DNA of 64,000 nt from Desulfarculales bacterium UBA702 (lineage in GTDB: Bacteria; Desulfobacterota; Syntrophobacteria; Syntrophobacterales; Syntrophobacteraceae): the NCBI GenBank assembly GCA_002298165.1, contig DBMI01000048.1, positions 10,890 to 74,889 of the forward strand, in the 5' to 3' direction. The notes below the pieces were generated by a model. The model was given only the letters and a program-made list of their open reading frames with translations. It was not told the DNA's origin and ran no database searches. Positions 1 through 8,746 of the stretch are shown here, one piece after another; the first letter of the stretch is position 1, and the number at the start of each line of letters is the position of its first letter. The translations under genes were made by a program, and so were the position numbers.

Positions 1-1472
1 CCCTTTTCATAAAGCAGCACACCATAAACCCCCAGCAGCTCGGGATTATCCGGATGCTCGGCAATCTCACTTTCGACCATTCTGAATTGGATATTCTTCT
101 CCGTGAGAAGACCGTTTGTTGTCCCCTTGAGAACTGATAGTGTGCAGAATACCAGCAAAAAGGCGAGAGCCGCCCCATATAGCTTCCTGTTATGCCTGCG
201 TATCAAACGGTGGTTTCCAGAGGCGGCAAAAATAAAGTCTATCCTTTGCCTTAGGCTATAATGGTGCCAATTTGGAAGATCCATCACCTTACCGCTGTGG
301 CTGGCTATTTTCTCAAATGACGATACAAGGGGAAGGGGAGTGCCCAATGTCTGGAGCGCGTAAATGTCGGCCTGTCTTTCACAATTGCGAAGAAAGAACC
401 CAAATACGTAACGGAAGAAAAACACCATTAGAATCAGGGGCGGAACGCTTTCTATGAAGGAAGTAACATAAGGTCCCACCTCGGGCATGAGCATCAGATG
501 CGAAAGTGTCCGGTTGGAACGCGCCAGAATCAGCAGAAGACTGCCGATATTGTAGACCGAAGCGATGAAAAGTATGAAAAGAGCGACGAATAACAGAAGA
601 TGCTTTTTGCGGACGTGCCCCATCTCGTGGGCTACTACAGCCCTAAGTTCATCAATGCCCAGGATCTTTAGCAGGCCGGGGGTAATCAGTATGTAGCGGA
701 AGCGGGGTAGTATCCCGACGACTCCGGCAGTCAGCATTTCGCCTCCAAAAAGAGGCCAGAGCAGGAATCCACCAACCCGAAAACCAAGTCCATCGCTGAA
801 CCTTTCGAGTTCTTCCCGTACTGCGTCACGTGGAAGTGGTTCGCAGTGCCATAATCGTACCATGAGCCACGGCCCGAAGAGCACAAAGACGACCAGCGCC
901 AGTGACACCACAAGGGTCTGTCCCAACTCCGAGGACATAAAAGGCATTTTCAGGAAAATGAACAGGTCCGTGGCAATCGAGATCGCGAGCCATGGAATAA
1001 GCAATACGCTGGAAAACGAAAGGTTTGCCCGGATGAATTCAGTACGGCCCACCCGAGTTGAATGGACAATCTTATACAAAGGGTAGCTGTAGTACCAGAT
1101 TAGGCACATGTGAATCATGTATATTAAAATGCCCACCAGGCCGGAGACGGTCGAAAAAGTATCAAATCCCGGAATGAAGTGAAGAAAGGATTTGATATTG
1201 AAGACGTAGATGTAGAAAAAAATCCAGGCAATAGAGATTATGTGGAAGCGGGTCAGTGTAATGTCATAGGCTTGGCTCACCGCCGAGAGGAGCATTCCGC
1301 GGGAGGCCAGTTTTTCGATTCTTTGAAACGATGCCTTGCAATAAAAGGCAAAGGCGAGAAACGCAACCAGGATGTATGATGCATCAGTGGACGATACAAC
1401 CGCTGCTTTGTCCGGTGGCTGAAATCCGAAGAGGAATAGTACTATTACGAAGTAAATGAGCTGGCTATACAT
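1..1472 (-). CDS. M48-family membrane metalloprotease, C-terminus cut by window edge
   Basis: The frame is open from an ATG at 1472 to the left edge (490 codons) with no stop, so the gene is partial at its C-terminus. An in-frame TAA lies four codons upstream, which makes this the first possible start. The zinc-protease motif HEMGH lies at about residues 282-286 (bases 615-629), and the likely third zinc ligand is Glu365 in CERQAD. Several hydrophobic segments occupy the first ~260 residues and more follow the motif, as in HtpX/BepA-like integral membrane M48 peptidases. The last visible residues (HPDNPELLGVYG) look like the start of a TPR repeat, a common C-terminal addition. Expected role is envelope protein quality control, inferred from the family. 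The substrate is unknown. Confidence 0.85.
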   Translation of the reverse strand, partial: MYSQLIYFVIVLFLFGFQPPDKAAVVSSTDASYILVAFLAFAFYCKASFQRIEKLASRGMLLSAVSQAYDITLTRFHIISIAWIFFYIYVFNIKSFLHFIPGFDTFSTVSGLVGILIYMIHMCLIWYYSYPLYKIVHSTRVGRTEFIRANLSFSSVLLIPWLAISIATDLFIFLKMPFMSSELGQTLVVSLALVVFVLFGPWLMVRLWHCEPLPRDAVREELERFSDGLGFRVGGFLLWPLFGGEMLTAGVVGILPRFRYILITPGLLKILGIDELRAVVAHEMGHVRKKHLLLFVALFILFIASVYNIGSLLLILARSNRTLSHLMLMPEVGPYVTSFIESVPPLILMVFFFRYVFGFFLRNCERQADIYALQTLGTPLPLVSSFEKIASHSGKVMDLPNWHHYSLRQRIDFIFAASGNHRLIRRHNRKLYGAALAFLLVFCTLSVLKGTTNGLLTEKNIQFRMVESEIAEHPDNPELLGVYGVLLYEK

Positions 1473-1529
1473 TGTAGGAAATTAATTCCGGTATGCGCGC
1501 GTGGCGATCGGATGCAATGCGGATCGACT

Positions 1530-3005
1530 CTATCGGCATTCTCCCATCCTTCTCGGTTTTTCCTCGAAACAGTGCTTTTGAACCTTTTCAAACTGGACCG
1601 GATACTTGCCGTCGAAACAGGCCAGGCAGAATTGATGGTCCTCGCACGTAGCCCCCGCTCCCTTTAAAAGTCCATCCAGGCTCAAATAATTTAGAGAATC
1701 CAGCCCGATGAAATCGCGTATCTCCTCCACGGAGTTAGAAGCGGCGACCAGTTCGCCCTTGGTGGAAAAATCAATTCCATAGGGACAGGGGAACCGGTGA
1801 GGCGGACAGCTTACGACCATGTGCACCTCTTTTGCCCCCGACTGCCGGAGTGCGTTTATCCTGGTGCGGGTAGTCGTGCCGCGAATGATTGAATCCTCGA
1901 CTATTATGACCCGCTTGCCGCCGAGAAGTTCGCGAACCGGATTCAATTTCACGCGAACGGCAAAATCGCGCATCGCCTGGCTTGGTTGGATGAAAGTGCG
2001 GCCCACGTAATGATTTCTTATAACACCCATTTCGAGAGGAATGCGAGATTCCTCGGCAAAACCAAGGGCGGCATAATTTCCCGAATCGGGAAATGGCATG
2101 ACAAAGTCAGCCGTTATTAAGGAGTTTTCTTTTGCCAGCAGGTGGCCAAGGTTTTTTCTGAACAGGTAAACGTTTTGATTGAAAATATTACTGTCTGGCC
2201 TTGCAAAGTATATGAATTCGAATATGCAATGCGATGCGCGCCTCTTTTCGAAAGGGAACACCGAATGCAATCCGTTCTCGTCAATTATGAGGACTTCGCC
2301 GGGTTCGACGTCCCGGATGTATGTGGCTTCGACGAGGTCAAGGGCGCAGGTCTCGGATGCCAGAATATAGCTGTCGTTGAGCTTGCCAAGACAAAGAGGC
2401 CGAAATCCGTTCGGGTCCCGAACGCCGATAAGCTTGTCCTTGGTGCACATGACAAGCGAATAGGCGCCCTGCACCTGCCTCAGGGCAGTAACCAGAGCCT
2501 CTTCCAAACCGCGGTTAAGATTCTTGGCCATAAGGTGCATGAAAATTTCAGTGTCCATCGTAGAGCGGAAAATCGCGCCCTGCGATTCGAGTTCATGGCG
2601 CAGTTCCACTGCATTGACTATGTTGCCGTTATGACCGATGGCGTAGTAGTCGTTGCCGTGGAAAACCAGGAACGGCTGGGCGTTTGCCAGAAGTGATGAG
2701 CCTGTTGTCGAGTAGCGGACGTGGCCTACTGAAACGAAACCCTTGAGGGCTTTAAGGGTTTCTTCTTTGAAAACCTCGTTTACCAGTCCCATATGTTTGA
2801 AGTTTTGGACCTGGGAGCCGTCACCGACAGCTATCCCGGCGCTCTCCTGCCCTCGGTGCTGTAGAGCGTAGATGCCGAAGTAGGCAAGTTTTGCAGCGTC
2901 GGGGTGACCATAAACCCCAAATATTCCACATTCTTCCTTCCGTCGAGGAATGAAGATTGGTTCAGTCGGTATATCGGAAATCATCATTTTTTTGCAATCA
3001 GGCAT
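1530..3005 (-). CDS. purF: Amidophosphoribosyltransferase (PurF)
   Basis: PurF makes phosphoribosylamine from PRPP and glutamine, the first committed step of purine synthesis. The N-terminal nucleophile cysteine is in EECGIFGVYG (residue 26 from the chosen start), so about 25 residues form a propeptide removed by self-cleavage. The C-terminal phosphoribosyltransferase domain has the PRPP loop VIIVEDSIIRGTTT. Cysteines in SHCIFEF, PCPYG and FCLACFDGKYP match the four ligands of the [4Fe-4S] cluster in Bacillus-type PurF. I chose the ATG at 3005, with GGAG eight bases upstream, over a TTG at 3044 that lacks a clear site. It lies 127 bases downstream of carB on the same strand, so co-transcription is possible. 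Confidence 0.96.
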   Translation of the reverse strand: MPDCKKMMISDIPTEPIFIPRRKEECGIFGVYGHPDAAKLAYFGIYALQHRGQESAGIAVGDGSQVQNFKHMGLVNEVFKEETLKALKGFVSVGHVRYSTTGSSLLANAQPFLVFHGNDYYAIGHNGNIVNAVELRHELESQGAIFRSTMDTEIFMHLMAKNLNRGLEEALVTALRQVQGAYSLVMCTKDKLIGVRDPNGFRPLCLGKLNDSYILASETCALDLVEATYIRDVEPGEVLIIDENGLHSVFPFEKRRASHCIFEFIYFARPDSNIFNQNVYLFRKNLGHLLAKENSLITADFVMPFPDSGNYAALGFAEESRIPLEMGVIRNHYVGRTFIQPSQAMRDFAVRVKLNPVRELLGGKRVIIVEDSIIRGTTTRTRINALRQSGAKEVHMVVSCPPHRFPCPYGIDFSTKGELVAASNSVEEIRDFIGLDSLNYLSLDGLLKGAGATCEDHQFCLACFDGKYPVQFEKVQKHCFEEKPRRMGECR

Positions 3006-3046
3006 CAGCCCGTCTCCATCCCCCCTCGTGTAAAAGTGGAGCAACT

Positions 3047-3070
3047 GGGACAGGCAACTCCAGCCTGCCC
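3047..3070. repeat. Degenerate GGCAGGC-type palindrome
   Basis: The arms GGGACAGGC and GCCTGCCC form an imperfect inverted repeat just upstream of purF, in the carB-purF gap. It is a diverged member of the family best preserved at 7647-7673 and 26791-26817. Confidence 0.5.
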
Positions 3071-3132
3071 GCGGGAGCGGGGTTTTGAATTGTCGTGTAC
3101 CAAATATAATACCATGCCCGGATCGATCCGTC

Positions 3133-6100
3133 CTAGATCTCCCGGTGATACTCCTGGAGGCTCTTTACATCCCAATCACGTTCCTGCAGTGCCGATACCG
3201 CTTCCGCTATGGCTTTTGCGCCTGCAAGCGTCGTGGCATAAGGGATGTTGTACATCAACGTGGTGCGTCTAATATCGTACGAATCGGAAGTGGTCTTCTT
3301 CCCCAGTGTTGTGTTCACAACCAATTGTATCTCGCCGCTCTTGATTTTGTCTACCACGTGCGGGCGGCCTTCCTTGAGTTTGTATACCAGATCGGCATTG
3401 AGGCCGTTCTTTTTTAGAAAGTTGGCCGTGCCGCTGGTAGCAATTACGCTGAATCCAAGGTCAATATACATTTTTGCCACTTCCAGCGCTTTTTGCTTAT
3501 CGCCGTCATGGACGCTGACAAACACCGTGCCTTTTCGGGGAAGTTCATAGCCCGCCGCAGCCTGGGCCTTGGCAAAGGCTATCCCGAAGTTGTCGCCGAT
3601 TCCCATTACCTCTCCGGTTGATTTCATCTCCGGGCCGAGTAGGGTATCGACATTGGGAAATCGTGAAAACGGAAAAACCGCTTCTTTTACGGAAATATGT
3701 GAAGGTTCGATTTCTTTTCCGAACCCGAGTTCGTGGAGGCTCTTGCCGAGCATTACCTTGGTGGCGAGCTTCGCCAGCGGGCGCCCGATTGCCTTGCTTA
3801 CGAAGGGAACCGTCCTGGATGCCCTCGGGTTTACTTCCAGGATGAAAATCTCGCCGTCCTGAATGGCATACTGGATGTTCATCAAGCCTACCACTCCGAG
3901 TTCAGCGGAAAGAAGCTTTGTCTGTCTTTTTATCTCTTCCTGGATTTCCCTGGAAATGCTTATCGGCGGCAGGACGCACGCGGAATCGCCGGAATGAATT
4001 CCGGCCTCTTCAATGTGTTCCATGATGCCGCCTATCACCGTTGTACTGCCGTCGCTTATCGCGTCTACATCGAGCTCTATGGCATCTTCGAGAAATTTGT
4101 CTATAAGGATGGGGTGGCCGGGAGAGACGTGAACGGCTGAGCCCATGAAGTGTATCAACCGATCGCGGTCGTAGACTATTTCCATGGCGCGTCCGCCCAG
4201 AACGTATGAAGGACGGACCACGACCGGGTAGCCGATTTGCTCGGCGGCCTCAATCGCCTCCTCGACTGTAAACGCCGTGGAATTATCGGGTTGCCTCAGG
4301 CCGAGCTTATTAAGGAGTTGCTGAAAACGTTTTCGGTCCTCGGCCCGGTCAATTGCATCCGGTGAGGTGCCAAGTATTTTTACCCCCGCTTTTTCGAGAG
4401 GCACGGCCAGGTTCAGTGGTGTCTGGCCTCCGAACTGGACGATAATGCCTTTGGGTTTTTCGGTCTCTATAATGTGGAGCACGTCTTCGCGGGTCAGGGG
4501 TTCAAAATAAAGCTTATCCGAGGTGTCGTAGTCGGTCGATACGGTCTCCGGGTTCGAGTTTACCATGATTGATTCATGGCGCTCCTCTCGAAGCGAAAAA
4601 GAAGCGTGTACGCAGCAATAATCGAACTCGATTCCCTGGCCTATTCTGTTCGGCCCCCCGCCAAGTATCGCCACCTTCGGTAAATCGGTGGGCCTTGCTT
4701 CGTCTTCGGTTTCGTAGGTCGAATAGTAATAGGGTGTATAGGCCTCGAACTCGGCAGCACATGTATCGACCAGCTTATAAACGGGCCTGATCCCGTATGA
4801 CAATCGTTTTTGGCGCACGGCTTCCTCATCGGTTCCGGTCAGGCTTGCAAGGCGCCGGTCTGAAAAACCATACGATTTGGCCATCCTGAGCCGATCCGGA
4901 TTCTCCAGGAAACCATTGGTGCGCGCTGCTTCGACTATGGCCCTCTCCATATCGATGATCTCTCGAATATGGTGTAAAAACCACGGGTCGATGTAAGTAA
5001 TGCTGTATATCTCGTCAATCGATACGCCGAGCTTTATGGCCTCGCCTATCTGGAAGAGGCGCATGGAATTGGGGCGGCGGATTTTTTGTTTGAGCTGCTC
5101 GATATATTCTGCATCGGCCCCGGCGGGAGGGTCGCAAAAGCCCCAGCAGCCGATCTCCAGAGAGCGGATCGCCTTGTGAAGCGATTCCTTGAAGGTGCGT
5201 CCGATTGCCATCGTTTCGCCCACCGACTTCATCGCGGTCGATAGTATGTCTTCGGTACGTGGGAATTTCTCGAAGGTAAACCGCGGCACCTTGGTCACGC
5301 AGTAATCTATCGTAGGCTCAAATGATGCTTTGGTTTCGCGAGTGATATCGTTTGAGATTTCGTCGAGCGAATAGCCGACGGCGAGCTTTGCGGCGATCTT
5401 TGCGATCGGGAACCCTGTCGCTTTGGATGCAAGTGCCGATGAGCGTGAAACACGCGGGTTCATTTCGATTACGACCATTTCGCCTGTTTTCGGGTTAATC
5501 GCGAACTGGACGTTTGAGCCGCCGGTCTCGACACCGATCTCCCGAAGGATTGCGATGGATGCATCGCGCATCATCTGGTATTCGCGGTCTGTCAAGGTCT
5601 GGGCGGGTGCTACCGTTATCGAGTCTCCGGTATGGACCCCCATTGCGTCCATATTCTCGATCGAGCAGATGATAACGACGTTATCCATGAAGTCGCGCAT
5701 CACCTCGAGTTCGTATTCTTTCCAGCCAAGGACGGACTCTTCGAGCATTACAGAGTTGATAAAGCTTGCATCTATTCCGCGCTGCGTCTGGTCCAGAAGC
5801 TCTTCACGGTTGTAGGCGACCCCGCCTCCCGTGCCACCCAGTGTGAACGATGGGCGAACGATTACCGGGTAGCCGATTTTTTGGGCGAATTTTTCGGCAT
5901 CATTCAGGTTGGTTACGATAACGCTTTCGGGCACCCTCAGCCCGATGTTGGCCATCGCATCCCGGAAAAGCTCGCGGTCCTCGGCTTTCCTGATTACCGA
6001 GGCAGTAGCGCCGATCATCTCGACGCCGTATTTTTCAAGCACTCCACTCTCCGCCACCTTTACGGCAACGTTTAGCGCTGTCTGCCCCCCGAGAGTCGGG

Positions 6101-6360
6101 AGCAGGGCATCGGGGCGCTCTCGTCTGATTATCTTTTCAACCGCTTCCGGGGTTATCGGTTCTATGTAAGTACTCTGCGCCGTTTCCGGGTCGGTCATGA
6201 TGGTTGCCGGATTGCTGTTGATCAGGACTATTTCGAATCCCTCTTCGCGAAGTGCCTTGCATGCCTGTGTCCCCGAGTAATCGAACTCGCAGGCCTGGCT
6301 GATTATTATCGGTCCCGAGCCGATAATGAGGATCTTCTTAATATCTGTGCGTTTGGGCAT
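3133..6360 (-). CDS. carB: Carbamoyl-phosphate synthase large subunit
   Basis: CarB makes carbamoyl phosphate from bicarbonate, two ATP and ammonia supplied by CarA, for arginine and pyrimidine synthesis. At 1075 residues it has full family length. Two homologous ATP-grasp halves are visible, the first opening IKKILIIGSGPI and the second PKVAILGGGPNRIGQG near residue 560. The C-terminal methylglyoxal-synthase-like allosteric domain (from about residue 940, GTVFVSVHDGDKQKA) carries the ATSGTA and VVNTT motifs. The start at 6360 is the natural one for the family. carA ends 39 bases upstream on the same strand, giving the usual carAB order. Confidence 0.98.
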   Translation of the reverse strand: MPKRTDIKKILIIGSGPIIISQACEFDYSGTQACKALREEGFEIVLINSNPATIMTDPETAQSTYIEPITPEAVEKIIRRERPDALLPTLGGQTALNVAVKVAESGVLEKYGVEMIGATASVIRKAEDRELFRDAMANIGLRVPESVIVTNLNDAEKFAQKIGYPVIVRPSFTLGGTGGGVAYNREELLDQTQRGIDASFINSVMLEESVLGWKEYELEVMRDFMDNVVIICSIENMDAMGVHTGDSITVAPAQTLTDREYQMMRDASIAILREIGVETGGSNVQFAINPKTGEMVVIEMNPRVSRSSALASKATGFPIAKIAAKLAVGYSLDEISNDITRETKASFEPTIDYCVTKVPRFTFEKFPRTEDILSTAMKSVGETMAIGRTFKESLHKAIRSLEIGCWGFCDPPAGADAEYIEQLKQKIRRPNSMRLFQIGEAIKLGVSIDEIYSITYIDPWFLHHIREIIDMERAIVEAARTNGFLENPDRLRMAKSYGFSDRRLASLTGTDEEAVRQKRLSYGIRPVYKLVDTCAAEFEAYTPYYYSTYETEDEARPTDLPKVAILGGGPNRIGQGIEFDYCCVHASFSLREERHESIMVNSNPETVSTDYDTSDKLYFEPLTREDVLHIIETEKPKGIIVQFGGQTPLNLAVPLEKAGVKILGTSPDAIDRAEDRKRFQQLLNKLGLRQPDNSTAFTVEEAIEAAEQIGYPVVVRPSYVLGGRAMEIVYDRDRLIHFMGSAVHVSPGHPILIDKFLEDAIELDVDAISDGSTTVIGGIMEHIEEAGIHSGDSACVLPPISISREIQEEIKRQTKLLSAELGVVGLMNIQYAIQDGEIFILEVNPRASRTVPFVSKAIGRPLAKLATKVMLGKSLHELGFGKEIEPSHISVKEAVFPFSRFPNVDTLLGPEMKSTGEVMGIGDNFGIAFAKAQAAAGYELPRKGTVFVSVHDGDKQKALEVAKMYIDLGFSVIATSGTANFLKKNGLNADLVYKLKEGRPHVVDKIKSGEIQLVVNTTLGKKTTSDSYDIRRTTLMYNIPYATTLAGAKAIAEAVSALQERDWDVKSLQEYHREI

Positions 6361-6399
6361 GAACTCGTTTCCCTTGAATTCACAGTTGAGGAAAAGCGG

Positions 6400-7563
6400 C
6401 TATTTCGAGCTCTCGGAAGAGGTGGAGCATCGGTCCATAAGCTGTTTGAACCGGTCGAAAAGGTAAGAGGCATCGTGCGGTCCGGGAGAGGCCTCCGGGT
6501 GATATTGGACGCAGAAAGCCGGCACTTTCAAGTGCTCCATTCCTTCGAGAGTATTATCGTTTAGGTTAAAGTGCGTGAGGCGCACGGGAAGGTGAGAAAC
6601 CGATTCCGGATCTACACAAAACCCGTGATTTTGAGAAGTTATTTCGATTTTCCCGGTAGTAAGATCCTTAACCGGCTGATTGGCCCCGCGGTGCCCGAAC
6701 TTGAGCTTGAAAGTGGTTCCGCCCATTGCAAGGCCCATCATCTGGTGGCCGAGGCAAATGCCGAAGATCGGCTTCTTCCCGAAAAGAGCACGAACCGTTT
6801 CGATAACGTAATGAACGGCCGCCGGGTCGCCCGGACCGTTCGATAAAAATACGCCATCGGGATCGCAGGCCAGAATCCGCTCGGCAGTAGTATTTGCCGG
6901 AAAAACCAAAACCTGGCACCCTGCCTTTTCCAATTCCCGTAAAATGTTGTACTTGATCCCGCAATCAAGGGCCGCAACCTTGTATCCAGAGATGCCGGGC
7001 ATCCAATCGGGCGCTTCTATTTCGATCCTTTTGCCTCCGGCCCAGCGATAGGGCTTCCCGCAGGTGACGTGCCGCACGAGATCGATTCCGTCAAGGCCAG
7101 GATAAGTTTGAACCTGGTCCATCAATCCGCGGACATCCTCTGTGTCTGTTGCTATGATCCCGCGCATTGCACCAACTACCCGCAAGTGGCGGGTAAGAGC
7201 GCGCGTATCTATTCCTTCAATTCCTATTTTGCCGTATTCATTGAGAAAGTCCGCGAGTGAACGGTCGCTTCGCCAATTGCTGTGAAAAGGCTGGTATTCC
7301 TTGACGATGAATGCCTCGACCTGCACCGCCGCCGATTCCATGTCCTCGGGATTAATTCCGTAGGTGCCGGTAAGGGGGTAGGTCATGGCGACGATCTGAC
7401 CTTTGTAGGAGGGGTCGGTCAGGACCTCCTGGTAGCCGGTCATCGAAGTATTGAATACTACTTCACCCAGCGCGCGGCCCCGGCCGGCAAATGTAAATCC
7501 TTTAAAAACCGTGCCGTCCTCAAGAAGCAGGATGGCCTTGGGTCGGTCCCAGGGGAGGATCAT
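6400..7563 (-). CDS. carA: Carbamoyl-phosphate synthase small subunit
   Basis: CarA is the glutaminase subunit that passes ammonia to CarB. The N-terminal small-subunit domain opens with KAILLLEDGTVFKG, and the class I glutamine amidotransferase domain has its nucleophile in FGICLGHQ and the His-Glu pair in QYHPEASPGP. I chose the ATG at 7563, preceded by AAGGA six bases away. The frame runs 15 codons further upstream, but those residues do not resemble the family. It is the first gene of a carA-carB unit (39-base gap), probably continuing into purF. The C-terminal tail after the amidotransferase domain is short and Ser-rich. Confidence 0.97.
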   Translation of the reverse strand: MILPWDRPKAILLLEDGTVFKGFTFAGRGRALGEVVFNTSMTGYQEVLTDPSYKGQIVAMTYPLTGTYGINPEDMESAAVQVEAFIVKEYQPFHSNWRSDRSLADFLNEYGKIGIEGIDTRALTRHLRVVGAMRGIIATDTEDVRGLMDQVQTYPGLDGIDLVRHVTCGKPYRWAGGKRIEIEAPDWMPGISGYKVAALDCGIKYNILRELEKAGCQVLVFPANTTAERILACDPDGVFLSNGPGDPAAVHYVIETVRALFGKKPIFGICLGHQMMGLAMGGTTFKLKFGHRGANQPVKDLTTGKIEITSQNHGFCVDPESVSHLPVRLTHFNLNDNTLEGMEHLKVPAFCVQYHPEASPGPHDASYLFDRFKQLMDRCSTSSESSK

Positions 7564-7614
7564 AAAAAGTCCTTGCAGTTCGGCTGAGATCTTTCGGCGA
7601 AATCTCATTTAAGT

Positions 7615-7636
7615 GGGCCGGCTTTTAAGCCTGCCC
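7615..7636. repeat. GGCAGGC-family palindrome, copy A
   Basis: GGGCCGGCTT, a two-base centre and AAGCCTGCCC form a 10-bp inverted repeat with one mismatch. It sits beside copy B, between kdsB and carA. Confidence 0.55.
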
Positions 7637-7646
7637 AGAAAAACCA

Positions 7647-7673
7647 CATGTGGGGCAGGCTTTCCAGCCTGCC
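7647..7673. repeat. GGCAGGC-family palindrome, copy B
   Basis: GGCAGGCT, TTCC and AGCCTGCC form a perfect 8-bp hairpin at 7654-7673. The whole 27-base block, including the CATGTG that precedes it, recurs exactly at 26791-26817, about 19 kb away. It lies in the 176-base gap between kdsB and carA. Confidence 0.7.
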
Positions 7674-7739
7674 TAGTTTAGGGCAGTTCTAAACGTCCAA
7701 TTGTAACGGGTCAGCAATATATTGAAAACCTTATTCGAT

Positions 7740-8486
7740 TCAGGTGTTTTCTTCCATGGAAACAATCTTACGTATTTTTTCGAGATCTTCGGCAGTATCC
7801 ACGGACTGTGAATCGAATGGCGAGAGCGCGACAGCAATGGAAAAGCCGTTTTCGATCGCCCTAAGTTGTTCGAGTTTCTCGCTGGATTCCAGCTCCCCGG
7901 GCGGCAAGTTCGTGAACCGCCTAAGGAAACGGCGTCTATATGCGTAAAAACCAAGGTGCTTGAGGAAAGTGCTTTTTTCGCTTATGCCGTCCCGAAAGAA
8001 GGGGATGGGGGACCGCGAAAAATATAGCGCCTTGCCTTTCCCGTCGGTAACCACTTTCACGCAGTTGGGGTCCAGGTGCTGTTCCCGGTTTGAACTGAGA
8101 AATGCCAGGGTTGCCATTTCCAGACCCGATGATGTTATCTCGCGCACCAGCACATCGACCATTGCCGGATCGAACAGCGGTTCGTCGCCCTGGACGTTTA
8201 CAACGATGTCCTCATCGGCCAGTCCCAGCAGGTCGGCTGCTTCATCGAGCCTGTCCGTTCCGCTGGAGTGGTCGGACCGGGTGAGAACGCAACAGCCACC
8301 AAATGATTCCACTGCCTGACAGATCCGGCTATCATCCGTTGCCACCACCACCTTTTGCACAAGTCCACAGCCCAGGGCACGTTCATAGACGCGCTGGATC
8401 ATTGGCTTCCCGCCAATCTGCGCAAGAGGCTTGCCAGGGAGCCGTGTTGAGGCGTAACGTGCTGGGATTATTATAAAAATGTGCAT
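7740..8486 (-). CDS. kdsB: 3-deoxy-manno-octulosonate cytidylyltransferase (CMP-Kdo synthetase)
   Basis: KdsB activates Kdo with CTP to form CMP-Kdo for lipid A-core assembly. At 248 residues it has the normal length. The N-terminus FIIIPARYASTRLPGKPL is the nucleotide-binding signature, and VVNVQGDEPLFDP and HLGFYAYRRRFL are typical of the family. The ATG at 8486 matches the usual family start. It is divergent from glnE (260-base gap) and upstream of carA on the same strand. Its partners kdsA and kdsC are at the other end of the window, so the Kdo pathway is split. Confidence 0.97.
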   Translation of the reverse strand: MHIFIIIPARYASTRLPGKPLAQIGGKPMIQRVYERALGCGLVQKVVVATDDSRICQAVESFGGCCVLTRSDHSSGTDRLDEAADLLGLADEDIVVNVQGDEPLFDPAMVDVLVREITSSGLEMATLAFLSSNREQHLDPNCVKVVTDGKGKALYFSRSPIPFFRDGISEKSTFLKHLGFYAYRRRFLRRFTNLPPGELESSEKLEQLRAIENGFSIAVALSPFDSQSVDTAEDLEKIRKIVSMEENT

Positions 8487-8592
8487 ACTTTCAGAAAACT
8501 ACATCAGCAGGTGGAACGGTTTACTTTAACTCGTCATTCCCGAAACTGTCTTGGGGCGTGGCGTAATCGGGATTCCCAGATCGTATAAAGTG

Positions 8593-8616
8593 GGGGCAGC
8601 CCAAAACCCCTGCCCC
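8593..8616. repeat. Small inverted repeat in the kdsB/glnE divergent gap
   Basis: GGGGCAG and CTGCCCC flank a 10-base loop. Just to its left (8533-8572) ATTCCCGA and TCGGGATT form a second, looser pair. These may be degraded dispersed repeats. There is no T-run, so they do not look like terminators. Confidence 0.35.
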
Positions 8617-8746
8617 GCAATATTTTGCTCTGTGAGGTATTTTTTCGACTGCTGCTTACCGGCCTTTTTGACGGGTGCAATACTATGCTAAACTTGTATC
8701 GGCATGCAATAGCGGACTTACATAAATCAAACAACGAGCGGCTTTC

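Noticed and set aside
2142..2696. Open frame on the plus strand (184 codons)
   Set aside because: Antisense to purF and without recognisable domains.
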